Positions 1 through 5,189 of a stretch of 5,479 bases of DNA are shown in pieces. The stretch's first letter is position 1. Each line of letters begins with the position of its first letter. The notes under the pieces were generated by a model that saw only the letters and a program-made list of their open reading frames with translations, ran no database searches and was not told the origin of the DNA. The stretch covers positions 1-5,479 of the forward strand of contig DAOUYM010000052.1 of the NCBI GenBank assembly GCA_030666115.1. The letters run 5' to 3'. Both the position numbers and the translations under genes were made by a program. The DNA comes from Candidatus Aenigmatarchaeota archaeon. GTDB taxonomy: Archaea; Aenigmatarchaeota; Aenigmatarchaeia; QMZP01.

Positions 1-1350
1 CTGAGGCAGGCTTCTCTTGGTTATCTCACCCGCGTAGTTGGTGAGCATCATCTCCCTGACCTTCTCTGGCTTGGTGGTGTGGCCAAGTATCCATCCCAGT
101 TTCACGTAAGCTGTTTCGGCTAACATGTCCTCACCTGGAATAGCGCCGGCTGTGTGGTAGAAGACCCGGAGGTTGGTGTAGACGTTGGGATTCACCCTGC
201 CGTAAAGGCATTGTGATGTTGACACAAATGGGATTCCCTTGTTGGTGTACTTCTTGACTGTCTCAATCCAGGATTTCTTGGCAAACGTCGGGACGTGCCC
301 CAAAGCCATTGACTCAACAACGAATCCCTTATATCCCTTCTTGACCAGGTAGTCTATTATCCCTGGCTCTGATCCAGGATACGCCTTGATTATCGCCACC
401 TTGGGCTCGAACTTGAGATCCAGCTTGACCTTCTCCTTGTTGTTCCTTTTTTTGTAGTTCTTGCTTATTTTCTCTATCTTGCCGTTGGGCCAGATTTTGG
501 CGAGCGGAAGGTCGTTTATCGGACGGAACGCATCTCTCCGGCTGGCGTGCATTTTCCGGCATTTTGTCCCTCTCATGAAAAAGCAGTAATCATCATTCAG
601 ACTCCCATGCATGCATATCCCCACTTCACCGATGTCGCTTACACTTGCATGGGTTGAGCATATGATGTTCATTCCTGCGTCGCTGGATCCCCTGTCACTG
701 GATCTTTGGGCGCCAACCAGAACGACTGGTTTGTGAAGGTTCTGTAAAAAGAATGATAAGGCAGCTGACGTGAAGTGCAGGGCATCGGTTCCATGGGTTA
801 TTATGATCCCCTTGTCACCCGAGTTGAGCTTCCTGGCAGCTATCCTGGCTATCTCCTGCCAGTCCCTGTAATCCATGTCCTCGCTCATTTTTGTGAAAGG
901 GACGGACATCTTCATGTTGGCAATGGTCGAGAGTTCAGGTATGTTGTGGAGGATCTCCTTTGGGCTGCTTACGCCAGTGACGCCGCCTGTCCTGTAGTTG
1001 ACCCTGCTGGCTATGGTCCCGCCAGTCGCTATCAGTGTGACTGGTGGTTTGTTCCTGTCAAACCTCACCTTGAGCAGCTTCTTGTCAATCCTTCCGAGTT
1101 CGTATTTCTCTTCCTCAAGGACGGCTGCCGGTTCAGGCGAGCCGCTCTTGCCTATCCTCATTCCCTTTCCAAACTTAAGTCCGATGTTGTAGCCGGAGTC
1201 CAGCTTGATGACGACAGAACCCGGGTCCCCTGCATCGGTCTTCGGCATCAGCAATCCCTCGTAGGTCTTCTTCCCCTTGGTAACAGCAATCCTGTCCCCT
1301 ATGCCAATCCTCTTCCTCTTAAGAATCGACTCGATCCCGCGGGAGTACAT
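1..1350 (-). CDS. gatD: Glutamyl-tRNA(Gln) amidotransferase subunit D, C-terminal end cut by window
   Basis: GatD is the asparaginase-like subunit of the archaeal GatDE complex. It releases ammonia from an amide donor so that GatE can convert misacylated Glu-tRNA(Gln) to Gln-tRNA(Gln) in the cytoplasm. 450 codons are visible and still open at base 1; the family is usually about 420-450 residues, so little should be missing. Residues 1-100 form the small GatD-specific N-terminal domain (GIGDRIAVTKGKKTYEG at 16-32). The asparaginase fold follows, with ATGGTIASR at 108-116 (Thr112), MSEDMD at 155-160, HGTDAL at 186-191 (Thr188, Asp189), GAQRSSDRGSSDA at 213-225 and RGTKCRKMH at 260-268 (Lys263). 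The Thr, Thr-Asp and Lys catalytic set is therefore intact. These motifs and the N-terminal domain separate it from plain L-asparaginase. The ATG at 1350 lacks a Shine-Dalgarno site, and an AT-rich box lies about 25 bases upstream, so a leaderless transcript is plausible. GatE is not visible. Confidence 0.95.
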   Translation of the reverse strand, partial: MYSRGIESILKRKRIGIGDRIAVTKGKKTYEGLLMPKTDAGDPGSVVIKLDSGYNIGLKFGKGMRIGKSGSPEPAAVLEEEKYELGRIDKKLLKVRFDRNKPPVTLIATGGTIASRVNYRTGGVTGVSSPKEILHNIPELSTIANMKMSVPFTKMSEDMDYRDWQEIARIAARKLNSGDKGIIITHGTDALHFTSAALSFFLQNLHKPVVLVGAQRSSDRGSSDAGMNIICSTHASVSDIGEVGICMHGSLNDDYCFFMRGTKCRKMHASRRDAFRPINDLPLAKIWPNGKIEKISKNYKKRNNKEKVKLDLKFEPKVAIIKAYPGSEPGIIDYLVKKGYKGFVVESMALGHVPTFAKKSWIETVKKYTNKGIPFVSTSQCLYGRVNPNVYTNLRVFYHTAGAIPGEDMLAETAYVKLGWILGHTTKPEKVREMMLTNYAGEITKRSLPQ

Positions 1351-1370
1351 GGTTATTATTTGGAGCGGGT

Positions 1371-1380
1371 AATTAAAAAG
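1371..1380 (-). promoter_or_regulatory. Possible TATA-like element for gatD
   Basis: Read on the minus strand, the gap between the glycosyltransferase and gatD contains CTTTTTAATT. Its centre is about 25 bases before the gatD ATG. In archaea a TATA box at that distance typically gives a transcript starting at or near the start codon, which fits the absence of a Shine-Dalgarno site before gatD. The match to a TATA consensus is weak and there is no experimental support, so gatD could equally be read through from upstream. Confidence 0.35.
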
Positions 1381-1386
1381 TTGCGA

Positions 1387-2526
1387 TCAGGACCTTTTAA
1401 TCTTCTTCCTGACCTTGTGCTTGTAGAGATCCTTGAGATGGACGATGTAGTCCCACATCACGTTGCTTCCCAGCTTGCTTTCCCCATGCAGCCTGTCCTT
1501 GAATATGATAGGGATCTCCTTTATCCTTGCACCGCTCTTCACAGCGACCTCAAGGCAGATCTTGAATCCCCTTGGATTAAGCTTGGGTCCCTCCAGAACG
1601 TCGCGACGGACCATGAAGTATCCTGATGTTGTGTCCTTCAGCTTGGTGAGGGGCCTTGCCATCATTATCGCTGTCTTTGAAATGATCTTCCTTTTAACAG
1701 GCCATTTCTCTATATCCCCGCCCTTCACGTACCTGCTTCCCACCGTCATCTCGAATCTCTCCAGTCCCTTAACCATCTCCGGCAGCACTTCGACAGGATG
1801 GGAATGATCAGCATCCATCACACCGAGGACGTCTCCCTTCGCCACCTTAAAACCTTCTATGACAGCGGAACTCAGCCCCAGCTTGCCCTTCCTTCTCACG
1901 ACCCTGACAGGAAGCTTCTTTTCCCTGGCCAGATCCTCTGCGGCCTTCCAGGTTTTGTCGGGTGAATTGTCATCAACCACGATGACTTCTGCCCTGATCC
2001 CGGCCTTATTGAGGGTCTGGAAGATCATTGGGATCAGCTTCTGGATGTTCTCCTTCTCGTTGTAGGTGGGGATGACGATCGAGACTGTCTTGTTCTTTGA
2101 TTTCCATGGACCGCTTCCTGTTCTGGCTTTCCTCTCTCCTGGCTTCTCAGCCTTCCAGGTCCAGCCGAGATTGACGAAGTAGTTCCACAGGAACGCTGCA
2201 CATATTCCTATCAGATTGGAAGTCAGGTAGTATATCCCGAAATATTCAGTGCAGGCGAACAGGACAGAGATGTTTATCACCAGGCCAGCAACAGAAACCG
2301 CATTGAACTTGAGCCCGCGATGGAACATTCCACCCTTTCCATGGGAACGATCCCTGAATGTCCATTTATCATTGAGTATGAAGTTGGTGATGATGGATGT
2401 CTCGATTCCGATGGCTGCTGAGAACAGATAATAAAGACCGGTAATCTCAGTGAAGAACCAGAGCAGTGCCTGGTTTACAACTATGCCGCTAACCCCAACA
2501 GCCGCGAACTTAAGAAACCTCTTCAT
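1387..2526 (-). CDS. GtrA–GT2 fusion: dolichol-phosphate-mannose-synthase-like glycosyltransferase
   Basis: This 379-residue membrane protein joins two domains. Residues 1-124 are a GtrA-type membrane domain with four predicted helices (about 5-26, 31-52, 72-93, 98-119). Each helix pair ends in a similar motif, NDKWTF (52-57) and NLGWTW (119-124). After a basic linker (125-145) comes a GT-A fold of family GT2, close to polyprenyl-phosphate mannosyl/glucosyl transferases: IVIPTYNEKENI (150-161), VVDDNSPDKT (183-192), GKLGLSS (214-220), the metal-binding MDADHSHP (237-244), GSRY (263-266) and HGESKL (347-352). The likely reaction moves a hexose from a nucleotide sugar to dolichyl phosphate for protein or surface glycosylation; donor and acceptor are inferred from the family. 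The ATG at 2526 is preferred over the upstream TTG at 2571 because GTGAT lies 3 bases before it. It sits 41 bases after the Taw2-like gene. The domain order is the reverse of the better known GT2-then-GtrA arrangement. Confidence 0.9.
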   Translation of the reverse strand: MKRFLKFAAVGVSGIVVNQALLWFFTEITGLYYLFSAAIGIETSIITNFILNDKWTFRDRSHGKGGMFHRGLKFNAVSVAGLVINISVLFACTEYFGIYYLTSNLIGICAAFLWNYFVNLGWTWKAEKPGERKARTGSGPWKSKNKTVSIVIPTYNEKENIQKLIPMIFQTLNKAGIRAEVIVVDDNSPDKTWKAAEDLAREKKLPVRVVRRKGKLGLSSAVIEGFKVAKGDVLGVMDADHSHPVEVLPEMVKGLERFEMTVGSRYVKGGDIEKWPVKRKIISKTAIMMARPLTKLKDTTSGYFMVRRDVLEGPKLNPRGFKICLEVAVKSGARIKEIPIIFKDRLHGESKLGSNVMWDYIVHLKDLYKHKVRKKIKRS

Positions 2527-2529
2527 GCA

Positions 2530-2534
2530 ATCAC
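2530..2534 (-). promoter_or_regulatory. Shine-Dalgarno site of the glycosyltransferase gene
   Basis: GTGAT on the minus strand, 3 bases before the ATG at 2526, complements the archaeal 16S 3' end (AUCACC). It supports starting at 2526 rather than at the TTG at 2571, which overlaps the stop of the preceding gene and would add 15 polar residues before the first membrane helix. Confidence 0.5.
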
Positions 2535-2567
2535 TACTGACCACTATTGATTTTGGTGATTTTAATA

Positions 2568-3440
2568 TCAAACCCTGCCTTTACCGCCCCTGCCGCTGAA
2601 CTCTGCGTCTATCACGACATGGAACACGTTAGGTGCGTATTCCTTCACTATTCCCTTGTGGGTGATTCTCTCAAGGTTATAGCCGTTCTTGAAAGCGCGT
2701 GTCTCCAGGATGTCGATCGGCCTCTCCCAGAGCTCCTCCTTCGAGAAGGTGTCGTGGTAGTGGATGATGCCACCATCTGGCTTCATGGCCTCGAAAGCAG
2801 CTGAAAGGAATTCATGGGTCCTGGGGAGGTATCCCATCACTATCCTGTCACCAATGTCCCCGAACTTCACTTCCCTGCTGTCGCCCAGCATCGGCACCAC
2901 CTTGTCACTCACCTTGTTGAGTCGTATGTTCTCCTTCAGGTACTTTATCGCAACTGGATTCCTGTCTATGGCGAATATCCTGGAGGGGTTGGAGAACCTG
3001 GCTATCGGGATGGAGAAGTAACCGATCCCTGCAAACATGTCCACAATGGTCTCGCCCGGCATGACCATCTCCGGTATCCTGGCCCTCTCAGAAAGGTTGC
3101 CTTTCGAGAACATCAGCTTTGCCACGTCTATCTTGTACCAGCACCTGTTCTCCCTGTGGATCGTCACCGTGTTCTTTTCGCCTGATATGACCTTGATGCG
3201 CGGCTCCCTGAGTTCCCCGCTCACGTCGCCTGTCCTCATGCAGACTGTCTTCACGTACTTGTGATTCTTGATGAGCAGGTTTCCTATTGACCTGGATCTT
3301 GCATGCAATCCCTCTGGCAGGTTTATTATTGCAATGCTCCCCATGCGCTGGAAACCAGAAGGTATCATTGATATCTGATCATCTGTCAGCTTTTTACCAA
3401 GCTTATCCAGGACTAGTTTCCTGAACTTCTCGGGTTTCAT
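2568..3440 (-). CDS. taw2: Trm5/TYW2-family tRNA enzyme, probably Taw2 (wyosine aminocarboxypropyltransferase)
   Basis: This 290-residue cytoplasmic enzyme belongs to the Trm5/TYW2 group of class I SAM-dependent enzymes acting on position 37 of tRNA-Phe. Residues 25-60 resemble the N-terminal part of the family (IPSGFQRMGSIAIINLPEGL at 26-45). The SAM fold follows: FSKGNLSER (111-119), VDMFAGIGYFSIP (133-145), AIDRNPVAIKYLKENIRLN (157-175), GDSR (186-189), MGYLPRTHEF (202-211) and HYHDTF (227-232). The FSxGN signature, and MGYLPRTHEF where Trm5 has an NLP-type motif, favour Taw2/TYW2, which transfers the 3-amino-3-carboxypropyl group of SAM to 4-demethylwyosine. Trm5 instead makes m1G37; that alternative, or dual activity, is not excluded. 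The ATG at 3440 has no clear Shine-Dalgarno site. The gene begins 24 bases after L31e, so it could be the tail of the ribosomal operon. The last ten residues (FSGRGGKGRV) are a short Gly/Arg-rich end. Confidence 0.85.
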   Translation of the reverse strand: MKPEKFRKLVLDKLGKKLTDDQISMIPSGFQRMGSIAIINLPEGLHARSRSIGNLLIKNHKYVKTVCMRTGDVSGELREPRIKVISGEKNTVTIHRENRCWYKIDVAKLMFSKGNLSERARIPEMVMPGETIVDMFAGIGYFSIPIARFSNPSRIFAIDRNPVAIKYLKENIRLNKVSDKVVPMLGDSREVKFGDIGDRIVMGYLPRTHEFLSAAFEAMKPDGGIIHYHDTFSKEELWERPIDILETRAFKNGYNLERITHKGIVKEYAPNVFHVVIDAEFSGRGGKGRV

Positions 3441-3464
3441 GTCATATTATTAGAAAGAAGATTA

Positions 3465-4058
3465 TTATTCCTTTTCATCCTTTGTTTTCTCTTTGGTTTC
3501 TGTTTTCCTCTCTGTCTTTGTTTCCTTCTTCTCGGTTTCTGTTTCCTTCTTCTCGGTTTTCTTTTCACCGGACTTGATTTTTGTCTTTTTCTTGCCCCTC
3601 TTAAGAATCTCTTCCTTTGGTCCGCCCATTCCCGGAAGACCCTTCTCCTTCTCCAGTGTTTCCTTTACCTGTTTGAACCTGCCCTTTTCCTTGCCCTTCT
3701 TGGCCTCCCTGAATATCTCTTCCGGAAGCATTACCCTTACTACACCATCTTTGTCAGTGCTCACCTTAACCCTGATCTTTGCAGGCGGCTTGTGTATTCC
3801 CCTTATCCAGACCTTCTCGTTAACCTTCTGGGAAATCTTGACGTCGTAGGACTTCATGTGCCTGGATACGAACTCCCTGATGGTGCCCAGTGCTCTCTTG
3901 GATCTCTTGGTCCTGGGGACCTTTATCCACTCTGTCCTGAGCGGAATGTTCATTATCCTCATTCCCTTGTCCTCGGTTGGTGCCTTGGTTGTGGGTTTTG
4001 CTGCCTTTTCAGCCTTTACATCACCGGTTCCGGTTCCAGAAACAGTCTTGTCTGCCAT
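3465..4058 (-). CDS. rpl31e: Large-subunit ribosomal protein L31e with long charged C-terminal extension
   Basis: L31e is a protein of the archaeal/eukaryotic large ribosomal subunit, located near the peptide exit tunnel. The family core is at residues about 33-115: RIMNIPLRTEWIKVPRTKRS (34-53), ALGTIREFVSRHMKS (56-70) and VWIRGIHKPPAKIRVKV (83-99). Archaeal L31e is usually about 80-95 residues; this one has 197. A 32-residue Thr/Lys/Ala-rich segment precedes the core. About 80 residues follow it: first a Lys/Gly-rich stretch, then a Glu/Lys/Thr tail (165-197) built on a seven-residue repeat such as TEKKETE. The tail is probably disordered. The start is the ATG at 4058, because GTGAT lies 4 bases upstream (4067-4063); the in-frame GTG at 4067 is the first part of that site. 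It follows L39e by 21 bases. Confidence 0.93.
   Translation of the reverse strand: MADKTVSGTGTGDVKAEKAAKPTTKAPTEDKGMRIMNIPLRTEWIKVPRTKRSKRALGTIREFVSRHMKSYDVKISQKVNEKVWIRGIHKPPAKIRVKVSTDKDGVVRVMLPEEIFREAKKGKEKGRFKQVKETLEKEKGLPGMGGPKEEILKRGKKKTKIKSGEKKTEKKETETEKKETKTERKTETKEKTKDEKE
3519..3559 (-). repeat. 21-bp-period tandem repeat in the L31e tail
   Basis: A 20-base unit (TGTTTCCTTCTTCTCGGTTT on the plus strand) occurs exactly at 3519-3538 and again at 3540-3559, a period of 21 bases. The period equals seven codons, so any copy-number change keeps the frame. It encodes successive TEKKET units in the charged tail. More diverged relatives continue toward the stop codon. Confidence 0.9.
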
Positions 4059-4062
4059 AAAA

Positions 4063-4067
4063 ATCAC
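4063..4067 (-). promoter_or_regulatory. Shine-Dalgarno site of rpl31e
   Basis: GTGAT on the minus strand, 4 bases before the ATG at 4058. It complements the archaeal 16S 3' end. Its first three bases form an in-frame GTG that could be taken for an earlier start. Confidence 0.65.
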
Positions 4068-4079
4068 TCTTAAATCACT

Positions 4080-4247
4080 CTATATCTTCAGCTTGTCCCT
4101 TCTCCAGTTCTTGATCCTTACCCTTATCCTTCTGGTCCTTGCCCTTTTCAGGCCGAACTTCTTGATGTCTGCCCACCTGGGTGCAGACCTTCTCTTCCCT
4201 TTTGAAATGAGCCTTGCCTTCTTTCCTGACGGCTTGTCTCTTCCCAT
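4080..4247 (-). CDS. rpl39e: Large-subunit ribosomal protein L39e
   Basis: This small, strongly basic protein of 55 residues is a constituent of the archaeal/eukaryotic large subunit that lines the exit tunnel. The family pattern is visible as DKPSGKKARL (4-13), APRWADIKK (22-30) and the C-terminal RIKNWRRDKLKI (44-55), which matches the usual RHWRRRKLK-type ending. Typical length is about 50-51 residues, so this copy is slightly long, with the extra residues in the Arg-rich middle. The ATG at 4247 has GGTGA 4 bases upstream. It lies 9 bases after PDCD5 and 21 bases before L31e, the L39e-L31e order common in archaea. It is short enough to be missed by length-filtered gene calling. Confidence 0.93.
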   Translation of the reverse strand: MGRDKPSGKKARLISKGKRRSAPRWADIKKFGLKRARTRRIRVRIKNWRRDKLKI

Positions 4248-4251
4248 TATT

Positions 4252-4256
4252 TCACC
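4252..4256 (-). promoter_or_regulatory. Shine-Dalgarno site of rpl39e
   Basis: GGTGA on the minus strand, directly after the PDCD5 stop and 4 bases before the L39e ATG at 4247. It is one of the clearest ribosome binding sites in the window. Confidence 0.7.
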
Positions 4257-4553
4257 TTATTTTCTGGTTATGTTGAATTCCTTCTTTTCTGAAAGGGCAT
4301 TCAGTACCTCTTTCATCTGATCGTCATTTATGGATCCTGTGATCTTGCCTGCCTGATATATCTGGAGCAGGTACAGGTCAGCCTGGTTTGCAAGTGTTGG
4401 GTTGACAGACCTCACCCTTGCCAGTCTCTCATAGGCCTCCTTGGTGAGTATCCGTGTGAGTATGCTCTTTTTCATATCCTCTATCTGTTTCATCTGTGCC
4501 AGCTGGTTAACATCCACTGCACCAGCTCCGGTCCCATCGATTCCGTTGATCAT
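4257..4553 (-). CDS. PDCD5 family DNA-binding protein
   Basis: This 98-residue protein belongs to the PDCD5/TFAR19 family, small helical proteins found in nearly all archaea and in eukaryotes. Archaeal members are called DNA-binding proteins, but their cellular role is not settled. The conserved core runs from about residue 18 (AQMKQIEDMKKSILTRILT) through EAYERLARVRSVNPTLANQ, LYLLQIYQAGKI and the final SINDDQMKEVLNAL with a basic end. The N-terminus (MINGIDGTGAGAVDVNQ) is Gly/Ala-rich, unlike the Arg/Gln-rich helix at the start of many family members. The ATG at 4553 is chosen over the in-frame GTG at 4562, because GGTGAT (4563-4558), which contains that GTG, lies 4 bases before the ATG. The gene sits between S19e and L39e, as in many archaeal genomes, and is probably cotranscribed with them. 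Confidence 0.92.
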   Translation of the reverse strand: MINGIDGTGAGAVDVNQLAQMKQIEDMKKSILTRILTKEAYERLARVRSVNPTLANQADLYLLQIYQAGKITGSINDDQMKEVLNALSEKKEFNITRK

Positions 4554-4557
4554 GCAT

Positions 4558-4563
4558 ATCACC
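4558..4563 (-). promoter_or_regulatory. Shine-Dalgarno site of the PDCD5 gene
   Basis: GGTGAT on the minus strand lies 6 bases after the S19e stop and 4 bases before the ATG at 4553. The GTG inside it is in frame, which could lead to a start call three codons too early. Confidence 0.65.
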
Positions 4564-4569
4564 CACAGA

Positions 4570-5010
4570 TTACACTGACACTGATCCGGGTTTTCTTATC
4601 CCCTTTGCTATCTTGTTGAGGAAGGACTGCCCTTTCGGGGTTATAACCCTGCCCTTCTTTCCCTTGGTCTCTTCCTTCTTAACCAGTCCTGCTGCCTCTA
4701 GCTGCTGCAGAACTTTCCTTATCACAGCACCCGATGCCCTGTACTTGTGCTCGGGTTTGTGTCCCCTGCTCTTTCTTCCGCCGTAGGCTGTCCTTAATCT
4801 TGATACTCCTATCCTCTCTATATACACTTTCCTCAGGACAGCGGCTGCTCTTAGCCACCACCAGTTCTCCTGCGTGGGTGGCCTTTCATTATGGACTCCT
4901 GTCTTAACGAACTGGGACCATTCAGGAGGCTTGATCTCCTCCATCTTCCTTAGCTCAGCAGCTGTCTTTTCTATCAGCTCCTGTGCATCCACTTCTTTAA
5001 CAGATGTCAT
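4570..5010 (-). CDS. rps19e: Small-subunit ribosomal protein S19e
   Basis: S19e belongs to the small subunit of archaeal and eukaryotic ribosomes; in eukaryotes it is needed for 18S maturation. The 146-residue product matches the family along its length: IKPPEWSQFVKTGVHNERPP (26-45), ENWWWLRAAAVLRKVYI (48-64), GVSRLRTAYGGRKSRGHKPE (68-87), SGAVIRKVLQQLEAAGLV (93-110) and GRVITPKGQSFLNKIA (120-135). Length is normal. The frame stays open upstream to a GTG at 5097, adding 29 residues rich in Asn and Thr. That extension has no family counterpart, is made of short DNA repeats, and begins roughly where transcription should start given the TATA box near 5116. The ATG at 5010 is preceded by CTGAT at 4 bases, the spacing used by its neighbours. 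It appears to be the first gene of the ribosomal operon. Confidence 0.94.
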   Translation of the reverse strand: MTSVKEVDAQELIEKTAAELRKMEEIKPPEWSQFVKTGVHNERPPTQENWWWLRAAAVLRKVYIERIGVSRLRTAYGGRKSRGHKPEHKYRASGAVIRKVLQQLEAAGLVKKEETKGKKGRVITPKGQSFLNKIAKGIRKPGSVSV

Positions 5011-5035
5011 ACCAATCAGTTCCCCTGTTACGTTT

Positions 5036-5093
5036 CCGGTTGCATTTACGGTTACAATTGTGGTTAAGTTACGGTTACAATTCCGGTTACAAT
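5036..5093 (-). repeat. Cluster of ATTGTAACCG direct repeats in the S19e leader
   Basis: On the minus strand the ten-base unit ATTGTAACCG occurs exactly three times, at 5093-5084, 5081-5072 and 5058-5049. The last two share a longer 14-base identity (5082-5069 and 5059-5046) with a 23-base offset. A degenerate fourth copy, ATGCAACCGG, lies at 5045-5036. The unit is not an inverted repeat. Given the TATA box upstream, most of the cluster would be in the transcribed leader of S19e, between the probable transcription start and the ATG at 5010. It could be a protein or RNA regulatory site, or simple local duplication. Confidence 0.8.
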
Positions 5094-5109
5094 ACACTAT
5101 CTTTATTAG

Positions 5110-5122
5110 CTTATATATAAAT
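5110..5122 (-). promoter_or_regulatory. Probable TATA box of the S19e ribosomal operon
   Basis: Minus-strand ATTTATATATAAG is a strong archaeal TATA-like sequence in an AT-rich stretch. Transcription would be expected about 25 bases downstream of its centre, near 5088-5092, leaving a leader of about 80 bases before the S19e ATG at 5010. No convincing purine-rich BRE is seen directly upstream. Confidence 0.65.
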
Positions 5123-5130
5123 TAGTACAG

Positions 5131-5142
5131 AAACAAAACCCC
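5131..5142 (-). terminator. Possible T-rich terminator after the membrane protein gene
   Basis: Minus-strand GGGGTTTTGTTT lies between the membrane protein stop and the S19e TATA box. Archaeal RNA polymerase can terminate at runs of T without a hairpin, and the position suits a stop before a new promoter. The run is short and interrupted. Confidence 0.2.
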
Positions 5143-5189
5143 TACATGTGGCTATTTCTGGCGTTTTATCCATTTCCGGTTAAATCTGA

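Noticed and set aside
329..562. Minus-strand frame of 77 codons within gatD.
   Set aside because: It is in another frame inside a gene with intact asparaginase motifs; its Gln/Arg-rich product resembles nothing.
775..1626. Long plus-strand open frame of 283 codons spanning the gatD start and the end of the glycosyltransferase.
   Set aside because: It lies opposite two well supported genes, crosses their boundary, shows no recognisable motif and has no ribosome binding site; it is open only because of the codon usage of the opposite strand.
2527..2571. Start of the glycosyltransferase at the TTG at 2571, overlapping the Taw2-like stop by four bases.
   Set aside because: A TTGA overlap can indicate coupling, but the ATG at 2526 has a GTGAT site and begins just before the first membrane helix; the 15 extra residues add nothing recognisable.
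3493..4320. Several plus-strand frames opposite L31e, L39e and PDCD5 that look like hydrophobic proteins.
   Set aside because: Their hydrophobicity is the reverse-strand image of Lys/Glu/Arg-rich ribosomal proteins; they overlap each other and have no start signals.
5011..5097. N-terminal extension of S19e from a GTG at 5097.
   Set aside because: The added 29 residues are Asn/Thr-rich, come from short DNA repeats, have no counterpart in the S19e family, and start at about the predicted transcription start; the ATG at 5010 gives the normal length.
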